A stretch of DNA of 64,000 bases from Bradyrhizobium sp. WSM1417 (GCF_000515415.1 NZ_KI911783.1:4144392-4208391), one strand, 5' to 3'; positions 50,906-59,619 are shown, counted from the first letter of the stretch. Numbers and translations: made by a program. The notes: a model not told the origin generated them from the sequence alone.

Positions 50906-51706
50906 CTACTTGTGCGTCGCCTTCGTAGCGCCGCGCAAGCCTGCCTGCTGCTGGATCGAGTCCAGCGCGCCGGACGACTGCTCTTCAGTGACGAATCGGT
51001 TGAGCAGTGGCAGGGCCGCCTTGCGTCCTTTGGGGATAGCGATGGCCATATGCTCCAGGCCCCAATTGCCGTCGAGGATCCGCGCGCCCGGCATCTGATC
51101 GGACATCTCAAACAGTGTGGGCTTGTTGGTCGCGTAGAGATCGATCTCGCCGCGGCCGAACATGGCGACGGCAACCTTGACGCTTTCGGCGGGAACGATG
51201 GTCGCGTTCTTGAACTTGGCCGGCAGCGTACGCTCGGAGGTCGAGCCTTTGGTGACGCCGATCTTGACGCCTGGTTTGTCGATATCCTCGACCTTACCGA
51301 TCGACGAGTTCGCCGGCACGAAATAGCCGAGCTCGATCGCCAGCACGGGCTGGCTGAAGCTGACCTCGGTAGCGCGAGCCGGCGTGGCATTGGTCACGGT
51401 GAAATCGACCTGGCCGTCATGGATCGCGGCGACGATGTCGGCGACGCGTTGGAACTTGACGTAATCGACGTTTACGCCGAGCCGTTTTGCAAGCTCGCCG
51501 CCGAGATCGTAAGCGAGTCCGTGCGGCTTGCCGGTTGCATCCGTCACCATCGAGGTCGGGCTGCCCGGATAGACACCGACGCGTAACATGCCACTCGGCG
51601 CCAGCAGCTTTGCTTCGCCGTCGGCATGCGCTGGCGCCCCAAAGAAGCTGATGACTACCGCCGCGAGCAGGGCGGCGCGCGAAAGCCGCGCGGAGGAGGT
51701 CCTCAT
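50906..51706 (-). CDS. Polar-amino-acid-type periplasmic binding protein (266 aa)
   Basis: A family 3 solute-binding protein. The signal peptide (residues 1-28, cleaved after PAHA) is followed by LLAPSGMLRVGVYPGSPTSM, then GLAYDLGGELAKRLGVNVDYVKF and the DFTVTNATPARATEVSFSQPV segment typical of polar-amino-acid or aromatic-acid binders. There is no permease or ATPase nearby. It lies 10 bp after tctC on the same strand and is probably co-transcribed with it. Confidence 0.85.
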   Translation of the reverse strand: MRTSSARLSRAALLAAVVISFFGAPAHADGEAKLLAPSGMLRVGVYPGSPTSMVTDATGKPHGLAYDLGGELAKRLGVNVDYVKFQRVADIVAAIHDGQVDFTVTNATPARATEVSFSQPVLAIELGYFVPANSSIGKVEDIDKPGVKIGVTKGSTSERTLPAKFKNATIVPAESVKVAVAMFGRGEIDLYATNKPTLFEMSDQMPGARILDGNWGLEHMAIAIPKGRKAALPLLNRFVTEEQSSGALDSIQQQAGLRGATKATHK

Positions 51707-51716
51707 GTGAAGAGCC

Positions 51717-52697
51717 TCACTGCGCTCGGATGTCGGCAGCCTTCAGCACCGGCTCCCATTTGGTCGCCTCGGCATGCATGTAGGCGTCGAAATCCTTGGA
51801 CGAAGAGCCCACTGGAGTTGCGCCGATCTTGCCGAGCGTCGACAGCACGTTCGGGTCCTGCAGCGCCGCCTTTAGATCAGTTTCGAGCTTCGCCACGATC
51901 TCTGGCGGCATTTTCGCCGGGCCGAGAACGCCCCACCAGACCGAGACGTCGTAGCCCGGCACGCCCGACTCGGCGACGGTCGGAACATTGGGCAGGGTCT
52001 TGGAGCGTTCGGCCGAGGTCACCGCGAGCGCGCGCACCGGGCCGCCTTCGATCTGGCCGATGGCTTCGGCAAGCGGATTGATGCTGAGCGGGATGTCGCC
52101 GGCGATCACGGCAGTCAGCGCGGGGGCGCCGCCTTTGTAGGGGATCGCGACGATCTTGGTGCCCGACATGTATTTCAACAGCTCACCGGCGAGATGCGCC
52201 GAGGTGCCGTTACCGGACATGCCGTAGGAGAGCTTGTCAGGGTCCTTCTTCGCCGCAGCGAGGAGATCGCCGAGCGTCTTGTAGGGGCTGTCCTTGGCGA
52301 CGACGATCGCGAGCGGTGAGGAGGCGACCTCGGTGATCGCGGTAAAATCCCTAAACGTATCGTAGGGTACGCTCGGATAAATGAACTGATTGAGGGGATG
52401 ACCGCTCGCGACCAGGATCAGCGTGTAGCCGTCGGGGGCGGCTTGTGTCAGTGCCTGCGAGGCGACGATGCCGCCGGCGCCGGGGCGGTTGTCGATCACC
52501 GGCTGCTGGCCCCAGGTCTTCGCCAATGCCTGTCCGAGCGTGCGCGCGAGCACGTCGACCGCGCCGCCGGCCGCGTAGGGCACCAGGATGTGGACCGGCT
52601 TGCTCGGATAGCTGTCGGCGGCCTGCGCGGCGCCGCCCGCCAGCAGCAGGCCGGCACCCAGAATCAAGCTGCCGATCTTCTTGTTCAAACCCAGCAT
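51717..52697 (-). CDS. Tripartite tricarboxylate transporter binding protein, Bug/TctC family (326 aa)
   Basis: A Bug-family periplasmic binding protein. A signal peptide ends AAQA, then SYPSKPVHILVPYAAGGAVDVLARTLGQAL and GAGGIVASQALTQAAPDGYTL, both hallmarks of the family. ATG 52697 has an AAGGAG ribosome binding site. TctA and TctB membrane partners are not encoded here, which is common for Bug proteins. It is divergent from tetR, suggesting that the ligand is an aromatic or tricarboxylic acid relevant to the operon on the other strand. Confidence 0.9.
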   Translation of the reverse strand: MLGLNKKIGSLILGAGLLLAGGAAQAADSYPSKPVHILVPYAAGGAVDVLARTLGQALAKTWGQQPVIDNRPGAGGIVASQALTQAAPDGYTLILVASGHPLNQFIYPSVPYDTFRDFTAITEVASSPLAIVVAKDSPYKTLGDLLAAAKKDPDKLSYGMSGNGTSAHLAGELLKYMSGTKIVAIPYKGGAPALTAVIAGDIPLSINPLAEAIGQIEGGPVRALAVTSAERSKTLPNVPTVAESGVPGYDVSVWWGVLGPAKMPPEIVAKLETDLKAALQDPNVLSTLGKIGATPVGSSSKDFDAYMHAEATKWEPVLKAADIRAQ

Positions 52698-52771
52698 TTT
52701 CCAGCACTCCTTGCGGGCGTCTGCGCGCGAACCGTCGCTCTTTCCAGCCGTCCGGACGCTGCCCATGGTTC

Positions 52772-52810
52772 TTGTTGACGAGACCTTATCTTTTGTACGA
52801 TAGTACAAAT
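52772..52810 (+). promoter_or_regulatory. Promoter-operator of tetR
   Basis: TTGTTGACG (52772-52780) is followed at the same 20-bp distance as at 28286 by TTTGTAC-GATA-GTACAAA (52792-52809), a perfect 7-bp inverted repeat. The shared elements are TTGTTGACG, GACCT, TTTGTAC and GTACAAAT. The repeat ends 4 bp before the tetR ATG, so binding should repress tetR itself and the message may be leaderless. Confidence 0.78.
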
Positions 52811-52813
52811 CGC

Positions 52814-53521
52814 ATGATACGCAACCCCGCCAGCAAGGAAACGGCCCGCAAGCCGAACATGCGCGAGGCTATCCTCGCCGCGGCCGAGGAGCTGTTCGCC
52901 ACCAACGGCTTCAACGCCGTGTCGGTGCGCGATATTGCACAGGCTGCGGGCGCCAATCCCGGTAGCGTCACCTATCATTTCAAGACCAAGGACGGCCTGC
53001 TGCTGGAGATCTACCGGCGTCATTGCGGCCCGATGAATTTGCGCCGTTCCGAGCTGCTCGCGGCCGCCAAACGCGTGCGCGATCTCCAGGACCGGCTCGA
53101 AGCGGTGGTGCGGGCCTATGTCGTGCCGGCCTTCACCTCGGGCAGTGATCTTGCCGGCGGCGGGGCGCGGTTCACGCGGCTGCGCGCGGTGATGTCCGCG
53201 GAGGGCAATGAGGTCGCGCGAAAGATCATCGCACAGACTTTTGACGACACTAGCCACGCCTTCATCGATGCTGTTCACGAAAGCCTGCCGCACGTTCCGC
53301 GCACCGATATCGTCTGGCGCAGCCACTTCCTGCTTGGCGCACTCTATTATTCGCTGGTGACGCCGGATCGCGTCTCGCGCCTGTCGCGCGGCGAGGCCGA
53401 CGGCAGCGATGCCGCCAGCGCCATCGAGCAATTGGTGCAAGCCACCGTGGCCGCGTTCCAGGCGCCGGCGCTGGATCAGGCGCCAGCACGGCGACGACCG
53501 GTCGTCGGCAGCAAGACTTGA
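52814..53521 (+). CDS. TetR-family transcriptional regulator (235 aa)
   Basis: The N-terminal helix-turn-helix is clear: MREAILAAAEELFATNGFNAVSVRDIAQAAGANPGSVTYHFKTKDGLLLEIY (residues 17-67). The C-terminal ligand/dimer domain is followed by a Pro/Ala/Gln-rich tail. It is the first gene of the aromatic operon: ligI follows 30 bp downstream. The palindrome in its own promoter suggests autoregulation. Its effector is probably an aromatic acid or cleavage product. Confidence 0.9.
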   Translation: MIRNPASKETARKPNMREAILAAAEELFATNGFNAVSVRDIAQAAGANPGSVTYHFKTKDGLLLEIYRRHCGPMNLRRSELLAAAKRVRDLQDRLEAVVRAYVVPAFTSGSDLAGGGARFTRLRAVMSAEGNEVARKIIAQTFDDTSHAFIDAVHESLPHVPRTDIVWRSHFLLGALYYSLVTPDRVSRLSRGEADGSDAASAIEQLVQATVAAFQAPALDQAPARRRPVVGSKT

Positions 53522-53550
53522 AGACGCGGTCCCGTTCGGCGGTTTATCTG

Positions 53551-54435
53551 ATGGCAATGATGTACACGCCGACCATTCCGCCGCCTAACCCGAACACGCG
53601 CACGCCGAAGTTCAAGCTGCCGAAGCTGGCATGCGATGCGCATTGCCACATCTTCGGGCCCGGCGCGAAATACCCTTACGCGCCGGACCGTTCTTACACG
53701 CCGCCGGATGCGCCGCTCGAGGATTTCCGCGCGCTACATGCCAAGCTCGGCGTCGGACGTGCCGTCATCGTCAATGCCAGTGTGCATGGCACCGACAATA
53801 CAGTGGCGCTCGACGCCATCGCGCAGAGCAACGGCGCCTACCGTGCGGTTGCCAATATCGACGACACCATCACCGAGCGCGGGCTTCGCGTGCTGCACGA
53901 GGGCGGCTTCCGCGGCTGCCGCTTCAATTTCGTCCGCCATCTTGGCGGCGTTCCCGACAAGCGTGCGTTCGACCGCATCGTCGCGATGGTCGCGCCGCTC
54001 GGCTGGCACATCGACCTGCATTTCGACGCGATCGACCTGCCTGAATATGCGGACATGCTGACAAGGCTGCCGCTGAGCTACACGATCGACCATATGGGAC
54101 GTGTGAAGGCGTCCGAAGGACTCGATCAGCTTCCGTTCAAGATCCTGATCGAGCTGATGCAGCGCGACGAGAAGTGCTGGGTCAAGATCTGCGGCTCAGA
54201 GCGGGTGTCCTCTAGCGGTCCTCCGTTCATCGACGCCGTGCCGTTCGCGCGAAAGATCGTCGAGACCGCGCCCGACCGGGTCATCTGGGGCACCGATTGG
54301 CCGCATCCCAACGTCAAGGCGATGCCGAACGACGGCGATCTCGTCGACCTGATCCCGCTGTTCGCGCCGGAGCCGGAGTATCAGCAGAAGATCCTCGTCG
54401 ATAATCCGGCGCGCCTGTTCGAGTTCGAGGAATGA
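53551..54435 (+). CDS. ligI: 2-pyrone-4,6-dicarboxylate lactonase, LigI-like (294 aa)
   Basis: An amidohydrolase-superfamily enzyme that opens 2-pyrone-4,6-dicarboxylate to 4-oxalomesaconate in the protocatechuate 4,5-cleavage pathway. Family features are ACDAHCHIFGPGAKYPYAPDR (H-x-H), the Arg/Asp motif region RFNFVRHLGG, IDHMGRVKASEG and the terminal GTDWPHPNVK with the catalytic Asp. Length is close to LigI (about 293). Several ATG codons (53551, 53557, 53560) are candidate starts. The neighbouring galB- and ligK-like genes support this role. Confidence 0.87.
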   Translation: MAMMYTPTIPPPNPNTRTPKFKLPKLACDAHCHIFGPGAKYPYAPDRSYTPPDAPLEDFRALHAKLGVGRAVIVNASVHGTDNTVALDAIAQSNGAYRAVANIDDTITERGLRVLHEGGFRGCRFNFVRHLGGVPDKRAFDRIVAMVAPLGWHIDLHFDAIDLPEYADMLTRLPLSYTIDHMGRVKASEGLDQLPFKILIELMQRDEKCWVKICGSERVSSSGPPFIDAVPFARKIVETAPDRVIWGTDWPHPNVKAMPNDGDLVDLIPLFAPEPEYQQKILVDNPARLFEFEE

Positions 54436-54486
54436 CGGTGTCCGTGATCGATAAATTGCTCATCAAGGAAAGAGGGGAATAAGCCC

Positions 54487-55200
54487 ATGAAAACAGGTCT
54501 CGTGATCACGGCCCATCCGGGCGATTTCGTCTGGCGCGCCGGCGGCGCCATCGCGCTGCATGCGAAGAAGGGCTATCGCATGAAGATCGTCTGCATGTCG
54601 TTCGGTGAGCGCGGCGAGAGCCAGTTCGCCTGGAAGGAGAAGGGCGCGACGCTGGAATCGGTCAAGGCCGGCCGCAAGGACGAGGCGGAGCGGGCGGCCA
54701 AGCTGCTCGGCGCCGAGATCGAGTTCTTCGACTGCGGCGACTACCCGCTGAAGCTGACCGAGGCGCATTTCGACCGGATGGTCGACATCTACCGCGAGCT
54801 CAATCCGAGCTTTGTGCTGACGCACGCGCTGGAGGATCCCTATAATTTCGACCATCCGAACGCGGCGCATTTCGCACAGGAAACCCGCGTGGTCGCGCAG
54901 GCCATGGGCCACAAGCCCGGCGCGCAGTACAAATATTCGGCGCCGCCGGTGTTCCTGTTCGAGCCGCACCAGCCGGAGCAATGCAATTACAAGCCGGACC
55001 TGCTCCTCAAGATCGACGAGGTCTGGAAGGAGAAGTACGAGGCGTTCCAGATCCTTGCCGCGCAGAAGCATCTATGGGGCTATTACGAGCGCGTCGCGCT
55101 CAATCGCGGCATCCAGGGCAGCCGCAACACCGGTGTGCCGATGACGTATGGCGAGGCCTATCAGCGCTTGTTTCCGACGGTAGCGGAGGAGCTGGCATGA
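54487..55200 (+). CDS. galB: GalB-like 4-oxalomesaconate hydratase, PIG-L family (237 aa)
   Basis: An LmbE/PIG-L-fold metalloprotein. The metal motif [15 protein letters not shown] (HPxD type, with Gly in place of the first Asp of HPDD) and [11 protein letters not shown] are visible. In Pseudomonas putida GalB, of this fold, hydrates 4-oxalomesaconate to 4-carboxy-4-hydroxy-2-oxoadipate. Here it sits between ligI- and ligK-like genes, exactly where that step is needed, and its stop overlaps the next start. Mycothiol-type deacetylases share the fold but are unlikely in this context. Confidence 0.82.
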   Translation: MKTGLVITAHPGDFVWRAGGAIALHAKKGYRMKIVCMSFGERGESQFAWKEKGATLESVKAGRKDEAERAAKLLGAEIEFFDCGDYPLKLTEAHFDRMVDIYRELNPSFVLTHALEDPYNFDHPNAAHFAQETRVVAQAMGHKPGAQYKYSAPPVFLFEPHQPEQCNYKPDLLLKIDEVWKEKYEAFQILAAQKHLWGYYERVALNRGIQGSRNTGVPMTYGEAYQRLFPTVAEELA

Positions 55201-55880
55201 AGCCCGTCGTCGTTCGCAACATCAAGCGTGCCGATCCCGCCGGGATGGCGGAGTACGGCGTCTCGACCGTGCACGAGGCTTATGGCCGCATCGGCCTGAT
55301 GAAGCCTTATCTGCGGCCGGTCTGGCCGGGTGCGGCGATCGCCGGCCCCGCCGTCACCGTGCTGGCGCAGCCGGGCGACAACTGGATGATCCATGTCGCG
55401 GTCGAGCAGTGCAAGAAGGGCGACATTCTCGTCGTCGGTTGCACCACCGACAACACCGACGGCATGTTCGGCGAGCTGCTCGCAACCTCACTGCAGGCGC
55501 GCGGCGTGCAGGGGCTGATTATCGATGCCGGCTGCCGCGACGTCAGGGCGCTGCACGAGATGAACTTTCCGGTGTGGTCGCGCGCGGTCTCAGCCAAGGG
55601 GACGGTGAAGGCGACGCTCGGCTCGGTCAATGTCCCCGTGGTCTGCGCCGGCGTCAACGTCGATCCCGGCGACATCATCGTGGCCGATGACGACGGCGTC
55701 GTGGTGGTGACGAAGCGCTACGCGGCCGAGGTCGCCGAGAAGGCAAAGAAGCGCAACGCGGACGAAGGCGGCAAGCGCAAGCGGCTGGCTTCGGGCGAGC
55801 TGGGCCTCGACATGTACAGCATGCGCGAGGCCTTGGCGAAGGCCGGGCTCGTCTATGTCGACAATCCCGAGGACGTCTGA
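55197..55880 (+). CDS. ligK: 4-carboxy-4-hydroxy-2-oxoadipate aldolase (227 aa)
   Basis: An RraA-fold class II aldolase that splits 4-carboxy-4-hydroxy-2-oxoadipate into pyruvate and oxaloacetate. The catalytic loop [14 protein letters not shown] (Arg and Asp in G-C-R-D) and the metal/substrate loop [22 protein letters not shown] are present. Length is that of LigK/ProA proteins (about 227). ATG 55197 overlaps the galB stop. With ligI and galB it completes the lower branch of the 4,5-cleavage route. Confidence 0.88.
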   Translation: MKPVVVRNIKRADPAGMAEYGVSTVHEAYGRIGLMKPYLRPVWPGAAIAGPAVTVLAQPGDNWMIHVAVEQCKKGDILVVGCTTDNTDGMFGELLATSLQARGVQGLIIDAGCRDVRALHEMNFPVWSRAVSAKGTVKATLGSVNVPVVCAGVNVDPGDIIVADDDGVVVVTKRYAAEVAEKAKKRNADEGGKRKRLASGELGLDMYSMREALAKAGLVYVDNPEDV

Positions 55881-55904
55881 AGAGAAGAGAAGCGGAGCGG
55901 GCCG

Positions 55905-56774
55905 ATGGATCGTCTCAGGCTGAAGGCCGTGCTCGGCAGTCACCCCCATGTCCAGGCGGTGAAGAGCGGCGAGCTCCGCTCCGACCTGTTCGATCTCGAT
56001 TTCATCGAGTACACGCCGACCAACACCGCGTTCAAGCCGATGGTGCGCGAGCAGGCCTTCGACGTCTGCGAGATGGCGATCGTCACCTATCTCATGGCGA
56101 AGGCGCATGGCAAGCCGCTGGTGCTGCTGCCTGCCACCATGCTCGGCCGCTTTCAGCATTCCTATGCGCTCTATAATCCGGAACGGGGGACGCTCGGGCC
56201 GTCCGATCTCGAAGGCAAGCGCGTCGGCATCCGCTCGTTCACGACCACCACCGGAGCCTGGATCAGGGGCATCCTCGCCAACGACTACGGCGTCAATCTC
56301 GACAACATCCGCTGGGTCACCTTCGAGGACCCGCATGTCGCCGAATATGTCGACACCACCGAGCGCGCGCCGAAGGACAAGAAGATCCTCCAGATGCTGC
56401 TCGACGGCGAGCTCGACGCCGTCCTTGGCGAGACCTCGACCGATCCCAAGCTGAAGACGCTATTCCCCGATCCGGCCGCGGAAGCCGCCAATTGGTACGC
56501 CCGTCGCGGCGTCGTGCCCGTCAACCATCTCGTAGTGGTGACCGAGCGGCTCGCAAGATCGCATCGCGACGTGGTCGCGGGCGTCTATGATCTGCTGAAG
56601 CGGAACAAGACGCTGATGGGGCCTGCGGCGGCGCCCGATCTCGTTCCGTTCGGGATCGAGGCGAACAGGAAGCCGCTGGAGCTGATCGTCGACTACGCCT
56701 TCCAGCAGGCGCTGATCCCGCGCCGCTATGCTGTCGAGGAGCTGTTCGACGAGACAACGCGAGGACTGAACTGA
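55905..56774 (+). CDS. 4,5-dihydroxyphthalate decarboxylase-like protein (289 aa)
   Basis: The sequence resembles Pht5-type 4,5-dihydroxyphthalate decarboxylases and the related SsuA-like binding proteins. Features are EYTPTNTAFKPMVREQAFDVCEMA, LEGKRVGIRSFTTTTGAWIRGIL and the WVTFEDPHVAEYV segment. There is no signal peptide, which favours an intracellular enzyme. It would decarboxylate 4,5-dihydroxyphthalate to protocatechuate, feeding this operon, but substrate is unproven. Its stop overlaps the following start (TGATG). Confidence 0.68.
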   Translation: MDRLRLKAVLGSHPHVQAVKSGELRSDLFDLDFIEYTPTNTAFKPMVREQAFDVCEMAIVTYLMAKAHGKPLVLLPATMLGRFQHSYALYNPERGTLGPSDLEGKRVGIRSFTTTTGAWIRGILANDYGVNLDNIRWVTFEDPHVAEYVDTTERAPKDKKILQMLLDGELDAVLGETSTDPKLKTLFPDPAAEAANWYARRGVVPVNHLVVVTERLARSHRDVVAGVYDLLKRNKTLMGPAAAPDLVPFGIEANRKPLELIVDYAFQQALIPRRYAVEELFDETTRGLN

Positions 56775-57697
56775 TGGCGGGCGATCCCAAGCGATGGCAG
56801 GTCGGACTGATCGGTTACGGCGAAGTCGGCAGGATCCTGGCCGAGGATTTGCGCCAGCAGAACATCAAGGTCTCAGCCTATGACATCAAGCTCGGAGGCG
56901 AGCAGGGCGGTTCACTGCAGGAGCATGCTAAAAAATTCGGTGTCGGGCTCGCAGCCTCGCATACTGAGCTGACCGCCAAATCCGATTTCATCATCTCCGC
57001 GGTCACCGCGAGCCAGGCCGTGCCGGTGGCAAAGGCCTGCGCGGCCGCGATCAATCAGGGCACCTGGTTCCTGGATTTCAATTCGGCGTCTCCCGGCGCC
57101 AAGCAGCGCGCCGCCGCGCTGGTCGACGGCGCCGCTGGACGCTATGTCGAGGGCGCGGTCATGACGTCGGTGCCGCCTTATCGCATCAAGGTGCCGCTGC
57201 TGCTCGGCGGTCCCGGCGCCAGGGAGCTGGAGCCGCTCTTGAACGCGATGGGGTTTGCGGCCAGGGTTGCGAGCGACAAGCTCGGTGTTTCATCGGCGGT
57301 GAAGATGTGTCGCAGCATCATGATCAAGGGCCTGGAGGCCATGGTCATCGAAAGCTTTACCACCGCGCGCGCCTATGGCGTCGAGGATGCGGTACTGGCT
57401 TCGCTGGCGGAAACCTTTCCCACGATCGATTGGGAGAAGCAGGGTGCTTATTTCTTCCAGCGCGTGATCGAGCATGGCCGCCGCCGCGCCGAGGAAGTAC
57501 GCGAGGTCGCCGAGACCGTGCGTGAAGCGGGGCTGACGCCGTGGTCCGCGCAGGCGACCGCCGAGCGGCAGGCCTGGGTGGCGGACCTCGCCGATGAGGG
57601 CCTGTTCGGAACGAAAGGCACCGAGGAGTTCGCCCGCAGCGCTGATTGGCGTACCGAGGCGGATCGAATCCTGGCGAAGATCAATCGCGAGAAATAA
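56774..57697 (+). CDS. NAD(P)-dependent dehydrogenase, 6-phosphogluconate-dehydrogenase-like with DUF1932 (307 aa)
   Basis: A Rossmann N-terminus (QVGLIGYGEVGRILAEDL; GxGxxG) is followed by helices. The C-terminal DUF1932 domain (residues about 185-260; KMCRSIMIKGLEAMVIESF) takes the place of the usual beta-hydroxyacid dehydrogenase C-domain. Catalytic Lys is likely in the SAVKMCRS region. It is the last gene of the tetR-ligI-galB-ligK operon, so oxidation of a hydroxyacid intermediate is expected, for example an alternative to the LigC step; the substrate is unknown. Confidence 0.8.
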   Translation: MAGDPKRWQVGLIGYGEVGRILAEDLRQQNIKVSAYDIKLGGEQGGSLQEHAKKFGVGLAASHTELTAKSDFIISAVTASQAVPVAKACAAAINQGTWFLDFNSASPGAKQRAAALVDGAAGRYVEGAVMTSVPPYRIKVPLLLGGPGARELEPLLNAMGFAARVASDKLGVSSAVKMCRSIMIKGLEAMVIESFTTARAYGVEDAVLASLAETFPTIDWEKQGAYFFQRVIEHGRRRAEEVREVAETVREAGLTPWSAQATAERQAWVADLADEGLFGTKGTEEFARSADWRTEADRILAKINREK

Positions 57698-57709
57698 AGC
57701 GGCTCCTGC

Positions 57710-58021
57710 TCAGGACTTTGCCATGCGACAGCCAGTGAACTCGTCGCGGATGCGTTCGATCAACGCCATCAGGTCTTCGGCCTTGCGGTCCAGTCGATCG
57801 TTCGCGGCTTCGGTCCGGAATTCTGCGCGGATCGATCGAATACACTTGTCGGCGGTATCGAGCGTCAGGAGCATGCGCGTCAGGTCATCCTGGGTCTGGA
57901 CGCCCGCCAGATCGAGGTCCGACAGGACGTGCCCGATGCCGTCGAGCCGCTTCACGGCGGTGTCGCTGGGCGTTCTCGCTCGATCGGATTGATGGTCGAT
58001 GCCGCTGAATGCGCCGAACAT
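57710..58021 (-). CDS. Hypothetical helical protein (103 aa)
   Basis: A small, charged, mostly helical protein (KAEDLMALIERIRDEFTGC; HVLSDLDLAGVQTQDDLTRMLLTLDTADKCIRSIRAEF) with no signal or membrane segment. No family is recognised. ATG 58021 (MFGAFSGIDH) is used. A perfect inverted repeat lies about 110 bp upstream. Confidence 0.55.
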   Translation of the reverse strand: MFGAFSGIDHQSDRARTPSDTAVKRLDGIGHVLSDLDLAGVQTQDDLTRMLLTLDTADKCIRSIRAEFRTEAANDRLDRKAEDLMALIERIRDEFTGCRMAKS

Positions 58022-58126
58022 GTCGATGCTTCCTCGTTGAATGCAGACATCAGTGCAGGTCCTACTATGACCGGCACCGCGGGACTTGCAATGCGCGCAG
58101 CTATCGAGAATCAGCAAGAATCTACT

Positions 58127-58145
58127 ATCCGGTATTCTACCGGAT
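58127..58145. promoter_or_regulatory. Perfect inverted repeat, possible operator
   Basis: ATCCGGTA-TTC-TACCGGAT is a perfect 8-bp inverted repeat with a 3-bp centre. It lies upstream of the small minus-strand gene ending at 58021 and downstream of the 58235 gene. It is either an operator or a short hairpin. Confidence 0.45.
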
Positions 58146-58234
58146 TCGGATTTGCGGAACGATGAGCGGTAACATCGAACGGAAGCTGCTCGGAAATCAG
58201 CCGTCCTTCAATGCAGATATGCATCGAGAGCGGA

Positions 58235-59476
58235 TCAGCAGCCGGGGCTGAACAGAGTGGGCCGTTGACGCGCAAAAGTCCGCCGGCCGCTCTTGAAGCC
58301 CATCACGATATCCGGCAGCTCGGCGATGGCGAAGCGGCTGTCTTGCGTGTCGAGCACGATGAGATCGGCGGGGTTTCCAACCTCGATGCCGTAATCCCTG
58401 AGGTTCATCAGCCGCGCCGGCAGCTCGGTCACGAGATCAAGGCAGGTATCGAAGTCGTTGACCTGGGCATGCGCGACGTTGGCGTAGAAATTCGCCATTC
58501 GTAGCAGTGAGGCGTCGCCGAATGGCGTGAAGGGATTGAGCACGTTGTTGGTCGCGATCGAGCACACCACGCCGTCGCCGGCGAGCTTGTGGCAGAGCGT
58601 CAGTCCGCGTGGCGTGTTGTGGGTCGCCTCGCGCCCCATCAGATAGAGATCGGTTGCCGGCAGCACGGTGACGGCAACGCCGGCCTTCACCAGCTGCGCG
58701 GTGGCGGCCCTCAGCCGCTCCGGTGGCAGTGCGGAGAGTTTCGTGGCATGGCCGATTGCCACGCGCCCCCCGTAGTTGCGCCGCTCGGTGTGCCGGCAGA
58801 CCTCGTCGAGGTGCCACCAGGAGGGATCGAGATCGAAATCGAGATGGAGATCGACGTCCACGTCGAACACCTCGGCGAGGTCGAAGATGCGTGCGAGATG
58901 GGCGTTCGGGTCCGTGTCCGTATAGGGACAGCCGCCGATCACCTCGCCGCCGTCACGCAGCGCCTGGATCAGAAGCTCCTCGCTGCCGGGATCGTTGGTG
59001 AGGCCTTCCTGCGGAAAGACACAGAGCGACAGGTCGATCGCCCATGCATAGTCACGCTTCAGCGCCTTCACCGCCTCGAAGCCGCGCAAGCCGATGCGCG
59101 GATCGATCTCGACATGGGTGCGCATGCGCGTCGTGCCGTGCACGATGGCACGTTCGAGCACCCGGGCGCCGCGCGCGTAGACGTCCTCGACCGAGAAATC
59201 CTTCTTCATCCCGGAGACGGCGCGGATCGCTTCGGAGACGCTGCCGTGATCATGCCCGCAGCGGCCGAGCAGGCAGGCCTTGTCGAGATGGATGTGGCTG
59301 TCGACGAAGCCGGGCAGGGCGAGACGCCCGCCGACATCGACCTCGACGGCCTCGCAGGCGAGCGTCGGTTCGATGGCGGTGATCCGGCCGCGCGTGACGC
59401 CGATGTCCATCGGGTCGGCGGCACCACGCAGCAAGGCGTTGCGAAAGATGATGTCAAAGGCGGATCGGGCGGTCAT
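58235..59476 (-). CDS. Cytosine-deaminase-like amidohydrolase (413 aa)
   Basis: An amidohydrolase of the cytosine-deaminase/isoguanine-deaminase branch. Metal ligands are in LPGFVDSHIHLDKACL (H-x-H), DLHLDFDLD, GHATKLSAL and the last Asp in VCSIATNNVLNPF or nearby. The pattern is close to CodA (VEPHIHLD in E. coli). Substrate could be cytosine, a triazine or an N-acyl compound. It is transcribed alone between the aromatic operon and the SnoaL-like gene. Confidence 0.82.
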   Translation of the reverse strand: MTARSAFDIIFRNALLRGAADPMDIGVTRGRITAIEPTLACEAVEVDVGGRLALPGFVDSHIHLDKACLLGRCGHDHGSVSEAIRAVSGMKKDFSVEDVYARGARVLERAIVHGTTRMRTHVEIDPRIGLRGFEAVKALKRDYAWAIDLSLCVFPQEGLTNDPGSEELLIQALRDGGEVIGGCPYTDTDPNAHLARIFDLAEVFDVDVDLHLDFDLDPSWWHLDEVCRHTERRNYGGRVAIGHATKLSALPPERLRAATAQLVKAGVAVTVLPATDLYLMGREATHNTPRGLTLCHKLAGDGVVCSIATNNVLNPFTPFGDASLLRMANFYANVAHAQVNDFDTCLDLVTELPARLMNLRDYGIEVGNPADLIVLDTQDSRFAIAELPDIVMGFKSGRRTFARQRPTLFSPGC

Positions 59477-59619
59477 GGCTCTTGCGGAAGGAATTTAGTG
59501 CATTCGGCCGCGTTTGGCGGCTCCAGATTGTCGGCAGTGTAGCGACGGAAATGTTCAAAATATATGCACGTATTCCCCGAGAGTGGCGTTAGTATTCCGC
59601 AAGCCCGGGAGAATGAGCC

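Noticed and set aside
55197..55880. RNase E regulator RraA as the product
   Set aside because: The operon context with ligI- and galB-like genes and the aldolase-type GCRD loop favour a LigK-type aldolase.
58009..58251. Plus-strand open frame in the gap before the deaminase-like gene
   Set aside because: Its codon use and composition are unlike neighbours, and it overlaps the inverted repeat at 58127.
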